From Mycolicibacter icosiumassiliensis (GTDB taxonomy: Bacteria; Actinomycetota; Actinomycetes; Mycobacteriales; Mycobacteriaceae), in assembly GCF_900078685.2 (NCBI RefSeq), contig NZ_LT546166.1, forward strand, positions 725,111 through 789,110: 64,000 nt of DNA. The letters are read 5' to 3'. The position numbers and the translations under genes were made by a program. Below are positions 44,097 through 51,062 of this stretch, in pieces. Each line of letters starts with the position of its first letter. Within the stretch, counting starts at the first letter, position 1. Below the pieces are notes generated by a model. That model was not told the origin of the DNA. It worked only from the letters and a program-made list of their open reading frames with translations, and made no database searches.

Positions 44097-44659
44097 ATCG
44101 AGCCTCCGGGAGAACCAGGGCGATTCAGCGGACCGCCTTGGCCGAGCTTTTGCAGGTCGGAGGAGAACATTCCCGAGTCGTCGTGGTAGGTCGCGCTTTT
44201 GCGCAGGTACGGGACAAGCGCGTCCCACGTCCATTCCGATCCGCCGTACTCCCCCCAGCGATCGTAGGTCGGCTTACAGCCTGGGATCCAGCTGAAATAG
44301 TTCGCCGACGAGCTGCCGCCCAGGATCCTGCCGCGGGTGTCCTGCTTGTCCACACGCTCCCAGACACCACGGTCGACAAACTTCGCCTTGTAGTCCCAGT
44401 CATATTGGCTGTGGCGGAGCTCCATGGCCGTTCCCGGTGTGGTGACTCCGGCGAGATCCCAAGGGTTGCCGACGCCCGCCTCGACGACGAGGACGTTGAC
44501 GTCCTTGTTCTCGGCTAGCCGGCCGGCGACGACACATCCCGCGGTGCCTCCCCCGACCACGACGAAGTCATAGTGCGTCCCAGCGGCCATTGCGTCCTCC
44601 TCGATTGCGAATTGATTGACTGCTCTTGCAGCGTGCTGCGTGGGGCGGGGCCACGGCTA

Positions 44660-44673
44660 CGGAGTCGACTCCG
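44660..44673. promoter_or_regulatory. Perfect 14-bp palindrome CGGAGTC-GACTCCG
   Basis: It lies in the 110-base gap between the PucR gene and the GMC gene, about 70 bases upstream of the GMC start. Uninterrupted dyad symmetry of this sort suits a dimeric regulator, and the adjacent PucR protein is the obvious candidate. It could also be a short terminator stem, but there is no loop. Confidence 0.5.
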
Positions 44674-44700
44674 AGGTTTCTTCTCGACGTTTGGGGTTCT

Positions 44701-45828
44701 CTACATGTGCATTGCGGAAAGTTCGAGCGCCCACCATAATTCGAGAAGAACCTGAGTTTCCCTCAGACTGGCCCCGGTGAGTTCCTCGAAACGGGCCAGC
44801 CGGTAGCGCACGGTGTTCTGGTGAACGAACAACCGCGTCGCCGTACTCTCGACGTGCATGCCGCAGGCCAGATAGGCCCGTAGCGTGGCGATCAGGTCTT
44901 CGGCGGATCCGCCGTTCGCCAGCGGCTCCAGGTAGCGGCGTCGCAGCATCGCTCCCACATCGGCGTCCATCGCCACCGCCGACCGCAAACCCAGTGCTTC
45001 CAAGTCATAGGCTCCGGTCAGCTTGCACGCCTGAACGGTGACCAACGCGCGCGCCGCCAGCCGATACGAGTCGCCCAACTGCTCCAGCGGTCGGGCCGGC
45101 CCGTAGCCAACCGCCCCATCGATGTCGCCCGGCGGTGCTTCGACGAGCAGGCCCGCCAGGCCACCGTCGACGACCGCGCATAACCCGCGCCGCGGCTGCG
45201 ACCCGGTACCCAAGCCCAAACCGTGTTGCAGATCGTGCAGGCTCGCGCCGTCCTCCAGACGGGCCCGGATTGCCACATACGCGCCAGCCGGGTCAAGTCC
45301 GTACATCTCGGCCCGAGCGCGCAGCTCGACGGCAGGAACCAGGCCGAGCAAAACCTCCCGGACGAATCGGGTGCGCCCGCTGTCCAGCGCGTCCGCCGCA
45401 TTGAGTTCGGCGCGTCGGTAGGCGCCAACGGTTTCCGAGAGTGCAGCGGCCGAACAGATCAGCATCGATTCAGTGAACCGCCAAGGCTCTCCGTTTCCGA
45501 CTGCCGTGCTCCGGGCCATTTTGCGTGCGGCCGAAACCAGCGTTTCGACTCCGATACGCCAAGCGTGAATCATGTCGTCGAGCGGGATACCCCACCGTTG
45601 TTGACGCTCACCGGCTGCGGCGAACGCGGTACGGTCCTCGTCGGCGACCGCAGCGCTGGCGCTCCCGGCGGAACTCAACACCCACTCCACTTGAAGTCGA
45701 ATCCCCGCTTCGAGCTCGCAGCGCGGCACCGAGCGAAACACCGGCAGACTCGACACCACACCGTCGCCGATCAGCGCCACCAAGTTCTGCTGCTCGCTGA
45801 GCAGAGTGTCATGGATCGTCATCATCAT
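44701..45828 (-). CDS. PucR/CdaR-family transcriptional regulator (third of four)
   Basis: The 375-residue protein is a close relative of the one at 13061-14308, sharing AYLACGMHVESTATRLFVHQ and NTVRYRLARFEELTG at its C-terminal helix-turn-helix. The middle domain includes AEMYGLDPAGAYVAIRARL. Three consecutive ATG codons begin the gene. It is followed on the same strand by the GMC oxidoreductase, just as the first PucR gene heads a catabolic run, so it most likely controls the GMC and perhaps catalase genes. Its target may be the palindrome at 44660-44673. Confidence 0.85.
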   Translation of the reverse strand: MMMTIHDTLLSEQQNLVALIGDGVVSSLPVFRSVPRCELEAGIRLQVEWVLSSAGSASAAVADEDRTAFAAAGERQQRWGIPLDDMIHAWRIGVETLVSAARKMARSTAVGNGEPWRFTESMLICSAAALSETVGAYRRAELNAADALDSGRTRFVREVLLGLVPAVELRARAEMYGLDPAGAYVAIRARLEDGASLHDLQHGLGLGTGSQPRRGLCAVVDGGLAGLLVEAPPGDIDGAVGYGPARPLEQLGDSYRLAARALVTVQACKLTGAYDLEALGLRSAVAMDADVGAMLRRRYLEPLANGGSAEDLIATLRAYLACGMHVESTATRLFVHQNTVRYRLARFEELTGASLRETQVLLELWWALELSAMHM

Positions 45829-45920
45829 TCCTGGGGTATTCGTCGGTGCTGGACTGGTTTTCAGTCTCAGCCGATGACCGGCGAGGTGTCCAAGACGTGA
45901 TTCCGACCAGACGATAGGCG

Positions 45921-46829
45921 CTACCGATCAGGCCCTGGTGGGGCGCCGAAATCGGCCTGCTGCGCGGTCTGCAGCAGAGCGCGGACCAGTACTGAACCGG
46001 GCTCGGCGGCGCTGGTGACAAGTGCCACCTGAGCGCTCAGCTCCGGATCGAGCAAGCGCAGCGTCACCGTGCCGGGCAACGTCACGGCCCGCACCCAGGT
46101 CTGCGGAACGATAGTGGCCCACCGGCCGGTGGTCACATGGGCAAGCAGCGCCACGAAGGAGTCGGTCTCCAGTCTCGGAATCAGTGCGAGATCTCGGCTG
46201 GCCAATGCGTCGTCGATCAGCCGCCGGCCGCGCATCCCTTCGGCGAGCAGACACATCGGTAGCTCGGTCACGTCCGACCAGCTGATGGTCTCCGTCTGGC
46301 CGGTGAGCAGCTCGCTGCCGGCGATCAGTACCTGCTGTTCCTCGTACAGCGGGGTGACCACCAGGTCCGCGGTGTCATCCCGGTCGGGATAGATGATGCC
46401 GGCGTCCAGTTCGAAGCGGCGGACCCGTTCGGCGATCTGGGCGGTGCGCAGACTGGTCTCCAACTGCACCCGCACCAGGGGGTGCGCCGCGGAGAACGGG
46501 TCGGACAGCAGGGCGACGGTGCTCGCGGCAGCCGGGATGACGCCGATCCGCAGTTCCCCGGTGAGGCCGGTCTGTAGCGCGGTCACCTCCTGCTTGAGTG
46601 CGTCGCGGTCGGCCAGGATGCGCCGTGCCCACAGCACCAGGCGTTCGCCCTCGGGGGTCAGGCCCTCGAACTTCTGGCCGCGCCGCACCAACGGAACCTT
46701 CAGCTCGTGTTCGAGCTTGCGAATGGCCTCCGATAGGGCCGGTTGGGAGACGTAGCAAGCGGCCGCGGCGCGCGCGAAATGCCGCTCCCGGGCCAGCGCA
46801 ACGAAGTACTCGAGCTGACGAAACAGCAT
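45921..46829 (-). CDS. LysR-family transcriptional regulator
   Basis: The 302-residue protein starts MLFRQLEYFVALARERHFAR with a typical LysR helix-turn-helix (ACYVSQPALSEAIRKLEHEL) and continues into an effector-binding domain. It begins only three bases after the stop of the XRE-type regulator gene, so they share a transcript. It resembles the LysR protein at 38739-39677. No target or ligand can be named. Confidence 0.9.
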   Translation of the reverse strand: MLFRQLEYFVALARERHFARAAAACYVSQPALSEAIRKLEHELKVPLVRRGQKFEGLTPEGERLVLWARRILADRDALKQEVTALQTGLTGELRIGVIPAAASTVALLSDPFSAAHPLVRVQLETSLRTAQIAERVRRFELDAGIIYPDRDDTADLVVTPLYEEQQVLIAGSELLTGQTETISWSDVTELPMCLLAEGMRGRRLIDDALASRDLALIPRLETDSFVALLAHVTTGRWATIVPQTWVRAVTLPGTVTLRLLDPELSAQVALVTSAAEPGSVLVRALLQTAQQADFGAPPGPDR

Positions 46830-46832
46830 GGT

Positions 46833-47699
46833 CTATTCGACCACGATCCCCTGTTGTTCGGTGGCAACCCAGCTGGCCAAGAGTTTCAGCGCCTGTCCAG
46901 CGGGCGAGTCCGGTGCGGCGGTGTAGCCGATCAGCGACAACCCGGCGGCGCCGGGCAACTCGAAAGCGTTGTAGGTCAACGTCAATTCCCCGACTACGGG
47001 ATGCCGGAATCGTTTGGCGCCGTGGTGGTGGGCCTTGACATTGTGGGCCGCCCAGCGGGTGCGGAACGGTTCGCTGCGCGTCGCCAGTTCCCCAACCAGC
47101 GCGATCACCTCGGGCGAGTCCGGCACGCGGGCGGCTTCGGCGCGCAGCAGGGCCACCACGTCGTCGGCGGCTGCAGCCCAATCGGGAAACACCGCATCGG
47201 CCGACGGATCAAGGAAGACCGACCTGGCCAGGTTCGGCGTCGTGGCGCGGGCGAACACCGGCGCATACAGGGCACGCCCGAGCGCATTGGCGGCGACCAC
47301 GTCGAGATGCCCGTTGAGTACCACTGCCGGAGCGCCGACCATGGCATCCAACAGCTCCTGCACCCCGCCGGGCAGGGCCGCGGCGGTCTGGCGCGCCGCC
47401 CGGCGCCGGCCGGGTTTGACCGCTCCGGCCCGGGCCAGGTCGAACAGGTGCGTCCGCTCCGCTTCGCTCAGGCGCAATGCCGCGGCGACCGCATCCAGCA
47501 CCTCGTCGGAGACGCCGGCGACATGCCCCCGTTCGATCTGGGTGTAGTACTCGATGCTGACCCCGGCCAGCTGGGCCACCTCCTCGCGCCGCAGCCCGGG
47601 AACTCGACGCCGTCGCCCGGTTGGCAACCCGACCTGCTCGGGAGTGATCCGCGCACGCCGGGTCATCAGGAAACCCTTGATGTCCTGGCCGATGTCCAT
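46833..47699 (-). CDS. XRE-type helix-turn-helix regulator with MmyB-like ligand domain
   Basis: The 288-residue protein has an N-terminal XRE helix-turn-helix (RREEVAQLAGVSIEYYTQIERGH) preceded by the basic stretch GRRRRVPGL, followed by an MmyB-like domain that in related proteins binds fatty acids. I use ATG 47699 (MDIGQDIKG). A GTG three codons upstream is possible. It is divergent from an alpha/beta hydrolase gene, a common pairing in which the regulator represses the enzyme gene. An inverted pair TCAGGGAG/CTCCCTGA lies between them. Confidence 0.85.
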   Translation of the reverse strand: MDIGQDIKGFLMTRRARITPEQVGLPTGRRRRVPGLRREEVAQLAGVSIEYYTQIERGHVAGVSDEVLDAVAAALRLSEAERTHLFDLARAGAVKPGRRRAARQTAAALPGGVQELLDAMVGAPAVVLNGHLDVVAANALGRALYAPVFARATTPNLARSVFLDPSADAVFPDWAAAADDVVALLRAEAARVPDSPEVIALVGELATRSEPFRTRWAAHNVKAHHHGAKRFRHPVVGELTLTYNAFELPGAAGLSLIGYTAAPDSPAGQALKLLASWVATEQQGIVVE

Positions 47700-47729
47700 G
47701 CATTTCACAGTAGAGAAGTAGCCCGGGGC

Positions 47730-47773
47730 TCAGGGAGGAACTGCCAGTACCCCTATAAACGCCAACTCCCTGA
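47730..47773. promoter_or_regulatory. Inverted 8-bp repeat pair in the regulator-hydrolase gap
   Basis: TCAGGGAG (47730-47737) and its exact reverse complement CTCCCTGA (47766-47773) bracket a likely promoter for the hydrolase gene, with TATAAA-like sequence between them at about 47755. They could be two half-sites for the divergent XRE regulator. Confidence 0.45.
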
Positions 47774-47802
47774 ACGGACCGCGGGCCCATAACGTTGCGG
47801 TC

Positions 47803-48711
47803 ATGACTAGCAACGAACAACAGGCCGCATTCGACGGCTTCGTGGACATGTGGGTGACCGGCACGACGGCGGGCCGGCGCGCCCCGCTACTGCACGACCC
47901 GAGCGAGGTCGGATTGGACTTCGAGGAGGTGACGTTCCCCTCGAGTGACGGTGTCGAACTGCACGGCTGGTTCATTCCAGCTGACTCGCAGAAACTGATC
48001 ATCCACAATCACTTCCTGCCCGGAAACCGTTGCGGCTATCCGGGACACCTGCCGGAGTTCGGTGGACTGGGCGGCTTCGAAGTGAACTTCCTCCCCGAGT
48101 ACAAGGCGCTGCACGACGCCGGCTACAACATCCTGTGCTACGACATGAGCAACCACGGCGAAAGCGGGTCGCGAAGCGCCACCGGGATCGGCCTGGTGGA
48201 GTATCAGGACGTGATCGGCTCGGTGCGGTACGCCAAGTCACGGCCGGACACCGCGGCAATGACGACTTTCCTGCTCAGCGTCTGCCTGGGCGGTGACTCG
48301 ACCTGCGTGGCGATGGCCAAGCATCCCGAGGAATTCAGCCACATCAAGTCCCTGATCCTGCTGCAGCCGGTGTCGGCCGACCCGATCGTCGAGAATTTCG
48401 TGCGGGACAACGACATTGCCGACGGCTACGCACGCTTCGACCAAGAGGTGTTCGCCCGTACCGGCTTCCATCTCGCCGAGCAGTCACCGATCGAGTACGC
48501 CAAGTCGATCCAGATCCCCACCCTGGTGGCACAGGTGCATCACGACACCATGACCCGCCCCGAGGACGTGCAGGCGATCTACGACGCGATCCCCGCAGCG
48601 GAGAAGAAGTTGCATTGGATCGAAGGCACCACCCGGCGCTTCGACGGCTACAACTACTTCGGCGAGCACCCCGAGGTCGCCATCGACTGGTTCGACACGC
48701 ACGCCGGGTAG
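47803..48711 (+). CDS. Alpha/beta hydrolase with a likely cysteine nucleophile
   Basis: The 302-residue protein has an alpha/beta hydrolase order: VELHGWFIPA, then YDMSNHGESG, then the nucleophile elbow FLLSVCLGGDST, and a late histidine-bearing region. The elbow has cysteine where serine hydrolases have serine, like the G-x-C-x-G-G elbow of dienelactone hydrolases. An aspartate in VHHDTMTRPEDV and a histidine near the end (GEHPEVAID) could complete the triad. The substrate is unknown. A divergent MmyB-like regulator suggests a lipid-like inducer. Confidence 0.8.
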   Translation: MTSNEQQAAFDGFVDMWVTGTTAGRRAPLLHDPSEVGLDFEEVTFPSSDGVELHGWFIPADSQKLIIHNHFLPGNRCGYPGHLPEFGGLGGFEVNFLPEYKALHDAGYNILCYDMSNHGESGSRSATGIGLVEYQDVIGSVRYAKSRPDTAAMTTFLLSVCLGGDSTCVAMAKHPEEFSHIKSLILLQPVSADPIVENFVRDNDIADGYARFDQEVFARTGFHLAEQSPIEYAKSIQIPTLVAQVHHDTMTRPEDVQAIYDAIPAAEKKLHWIEGTTRRFDGYNYFGEHPEVAIDWFDTHAG

Positions 48712-48735
48712 CGTGACCGCGCCCAAATATCGCGA

Positions 48736-49311
48736 CTAGCTGCTGGCCGGAACCCGCCGGTCGGCTGCAGTCTTGGGGGTGACGTGCGCCTCGTCGCCGG
48801 CGAATTCCTTGGTCCAGCAGGCGAATTCCAGGGTGATTCCATCGGGATCCTGGAAATAGAACGAGCGGACATACACCCCCGGGTGCAACGTCGGGGAGGC
48901 CTGCCACTCGGACTCGTCGTGGTTGAGCACTGGGCCGACCCGGACGCCCTTTTCTTTGAGTCGCTGGCGGTAGGCGTCGAACTTGTCCGCCGGCACATGG
49001 AAGGCCAGGTGGTTGAGCGTGCTCACCGCACTGGTGATCTCGCCGATTCCGGGAATGGCGGCCGGCGAGGAGATCCCGGGCACCCGGTCCGGAGCGTCAC
49101 GGAACCAGAAGAAAGCCACGCAGTCCCCGTTGCCGGCGTCGAAGAAGAAGTGCTGACCGATATCCCCGGGCAGGTCGAGCGACTTGATCAGGGGCATGCC
49201 CAAGGTGTTGCTGTAGAAGTCGACGGTGCGTTCCATGTCGGAGCACACCATCGCCACGTGATTGATCCCGCTGATTTCGAATTCGGTGTTGACACCGTGC
49301 GGCTTGATCAT
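48736..49311 (-). CDS. VOC-family (glyoxalase/extradiol dioxygenase-like) protein
   Basis: The 191-residue protein has two vicinal-oxygen-chelate modules. Likely metal ligands are the histidines in SGINHVAMVCSD and TLNHLAFHVP and the glutamate in GITLEFACW. Such proteins isomerise, epimerise or ring-cleave diverse substrates, often with Fe2+ or Mn2+. The gene is divergent from a tetR gene with a perfect palindrome between them, so it is probably the TetR target. Exact reaction is unknown. Confidence 0.82.
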   Translation of the reverse strand: MIKPHGVNTEFEISGINHVAMVCSDMERTVDFYSNTLGMPLIKSLDLPGDIGQHFFFDAGNGDCVAFFWFRDAPDRVPGISSPAAIPGIGEITSAVSTLNHLAFHVPADKFDAYRQRLKEKGVRVGPVLNHDESEWQASPTLHPGVYVRSFYFQDPDGITLEFACWTKEFAGDEAHVTPKTAADRRVPASS

Positions 49312-49342
49312 GTGCGGACGCTCCTCTGGTCAAGATCTGAAA

Positions 49343-49364
49343 CTGAATCTAACATCAGATTCAG
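49343..49364. promoter_or_regulatory. TetR operator candidate: perfect inverted repeat CTGAATCT-N6-AGATTCAG
   Basis: Two 8-base arms separated by AACATC lie in the 93-base gap between the divergent VOC and tetR genes, 32 bases upstream of the VOC start codon. Size and symmetry fit a TetR dimer operator covering one or both promoters. Confidence 0.7.
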
Positions 49365-49404
49365 CTCTGATCCAGGCCCACCTCCAGACGGGAAGTCAGT
49401 TCCG

Positions 49405-50046
49405 GTGTCGACCAGCCCCGAGCAGCCCGGCCAACGCGATCCGTTGCCCACCCACCGGGGGCGACGCACCCAAGCCGCGATCGACGCCGCGGCGCGCGCG
49501 GTGATCGCCCGCAAGGGCGTGCTGGCTGCCACCATCGCCGACATCGCGGCCGAGGCCGGCCGATCGGCGGCATCGTTCTACAACTACTACGACTCCAAAG
49601 AGGCGATGGTCCGCGAATGGGCCCTGCGATTCCGCGACGAGGCCGCCGAGCGAGCGTCCAGTGTGGTGCGGCACGGGCTGACCAATCGCGAACGGATCGA
49701 GCAGGCCACCGCGGCGCACTGGCACACCTACCGCAACCGGCTGGCCGAGATGGTCGGCGTCTCCCAGCTGGCGATGGTCAACGATGACTTCGCCCGGTAT
49801 TGGGCGGAGATCTGCGCGGTTCCGGTCGGCCACATCACCGAAACGGTGAAGCGCGCCCAAGCCGAGGGCTACTGCACCAATGACGACCCAGCGTTGCTCG
49901 CGGTGGCGATCGTGTCGATGCTCAACCAGTTCTGTTATGTCCAGCTCGCCACCCCCCGCGACGACGGCGGTCCCGACGACGCAGCGTGTATTCGCACGCT
50001 GGCCAACGTGTTCTACCGGGCCATCTACACCGAGGAGAATTCCTGA
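49405..50046 (+). CDS. TetR-family transcriptional regulator
   Basis: The 213-residue protein has the TetR helix-turn-helix (TIADIAAEAGRSAASFYNYYDSKE) and a C-terminal ligand domain. I take GTG 49405 as start (VSTSPEQPGQRD) because upstream residues in the frame do not look coding and overlap the operator. It is divergent from the VOC gene and is followed two bases later by the 2-hydroxyacid dehydrogenase gene, so it may control both. Confidence 0.88.
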   Translation: MSTSPEQPGQRDPLPTHRGRRTQAAIDAAARAVIARKGVLAATIADIAAEAGRSAASFYNYYDSKEAMVREWALRFRDEAAERASSVVRHGLTNRERIEQATAAHWHTYRNRLAEMVGVSQLAMVNDDFARYWAEICAVPVGHITETVKRAQAEGYCTNDDPALLAVAIVSMLNQFCYVQLATPRDDGGPDDAACIRTLANVFYRAIYTEENS

Positions 50047-50048
50047 GC

Positions 50049-51062
50049 ATGGCGCTGAGAGTCCTGGCGCACTTCGTTCCCGGCCCGAAGGTCGAGGAAT
50101 TCGTTGCACCCGAATCTGATTGGCTGGACATCCGGTGGTGCGCCGCCGACGATGACGACACGTTCCGCCGTGAACTGGCGGACGCCGAGGTGCTCTGGCA
50201 CGTGCTGCGGCCGCTCTCCGGCGACGACCTGCGGAGCGGGCCTGCGCTGCGGCTGGTGCACAAGTTCGGTGTCGGCATCAACACCATCGACGTCGACGTC
50301 GCGACACAACGCGGCATCGCGGTGGCCAACATGCCCGGCGCCAATGCCGCCTCCGTGGCCGAGGGCACCGTGTTGCTGATGCTCGCCGTGCTGCGCCGGC
50401 TGCTGCCGTTGGATCGCGCGACCCGTGAGCTCCGCGGTTGGCCGACCGATCCCGATCTTGGGGAGCGCTGCCGCGACATCGGCGGCTGCACCGTCGGCCT
50501 GGTCGGTTTCGGCAGCATCGCCCAGCGGGTGGCCGGGATCGTGGCCGCCATGGGCGCGCAGGTGCTGCACACCAGCACCCGCGACGACGGCACGCCCGGT
50601 TGGCGGCCCTTGTCGGAACTGCTGGCCGCGTCCGACATCGTCTCGCTGCACGTTCCGCTCACCGAGGCCACCGAGGGCTTGATCGATAAGGCCGCCTTGG
50701 CGCGGATGAAACCCGACGCAGTGCTGGTCAACACCGCTCGCGGACCGATCGTCGACGAAGCCGCGCTGGCCGACGCGCTGCGCGGCGGGCGGTTGGCCGG
50801 GGCCGGCCTCGACGTGTTCGCCGTCGAGCCGGTGACCGCGGACAACCCGCTGCTCGGCCTGGAGAACGTGGTGCTGACCCCGCACGTCAGCTGGTATACC
50901 GCCGACACCATGCGGCGCTATCTGACGGCGGCGCTCGACAACTGCCGCCGGCTGCGCGACGGTCAGCCGCTGACCCACGTGGTCAACCAACCGACTGGTT
51001 GTTGGATTCACTATACGTACACACTGAAAGGCGTCTGGAATGCCGATAGCGATCACTTCTGA
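50049..51062 (+). CDS. D-2-hydroxyacid dehydrogenase (NAD-binding)
   Basis: The 337-residue enzyme has the dinucleotide fold VGLVGFGSIAQRVAGIVAAMG and the catalytic residues R in NTARGPIVDE, E in DVFAVEPVT and H in LTPHVSWYT. These enzymes reduce 2-oxo acids or oxidise D-2-hydroxy acids. The natural substrate is not clear. The reading frame runs 23 bases into the next gene. The last 20 residues (TGCWIHYTYTLKGVWNADSD) look unlike the family, so the end may have been altered. A conserved end near HVVNQP would be about right for the family. Confidence 0.85.
   Translation: MALRVLAHFVPGPKVEEFVAPESDWLDIRWCAADDDDTFRRELADAEVLWHVLRPLSGDDLRSGPALRLVHKFGVGINTIDVDVATQRGIAVANMPGANAASVAEGTVLLMLAVLRRLLPLDRATRELRGWPTDPDLGERCRDIGGCTVGLVGFGSIAQRVAGIVAAMGAQVLHTSTRDDGTPGWRPLSELLAASDIVSLHVPLTEATEGLIDKAALARMKPDAVLVNTARGPIVDEAALADALRGGRLAGAGLDVFAVEPVTADNPLLGLENVVLTPHVSWYTADTMRRYLTAALDNCRRLRDGQPLTHVVNQPTGCWIHYTYTLKGVWNADSDHF

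Larger units (their letters stand above)
42781..44127 (+). mobile_element. IS3-family insertion sequence of a different type (1347 bp)
   Basis: Both ends start TGAATCGCCCTGG and continue to CCCGGAGGCTC, giving imperfect terminal inverted repeats of about 27 bases. The 3-bp duplication is GCG at 42778-42780 and 44128-44130. The element carries orfA and orfB like IS51/IS1137-type IS3 elements. It shares no obvious identity with the 1338-bp element. Confidence 0.94.
41507..44590 (-). pseudogene. GMC oxidoreductase (choline dehydrogenase-like) split by an IS3-family element
   Basis: The N-terminal part (44590 to 44128) has the FAD motif VVGGGTAGCVVAGRLAE and GGSSSANYFSWIPG, ending LGQGGP. The C-terminal part (42780 to 41507) resumes LPISHNLIPELQPF and contains AQGVFESPKLLMLSGIGP, a histidine in VQTSYHPCGTNRL and the C-terminal NTVYMVGEKGADLI. 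Removing the IS and one GCG target repeat gives a seamless frame LGQGGPLPISH of about 577 residues, the usual GMC size. The split separates the FAD site from the catalytic histidine, so both halves should be inactive. The substrate alcohol is unknown. Upstream in the same direction is a PucR gene. Confidence 0.93.
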
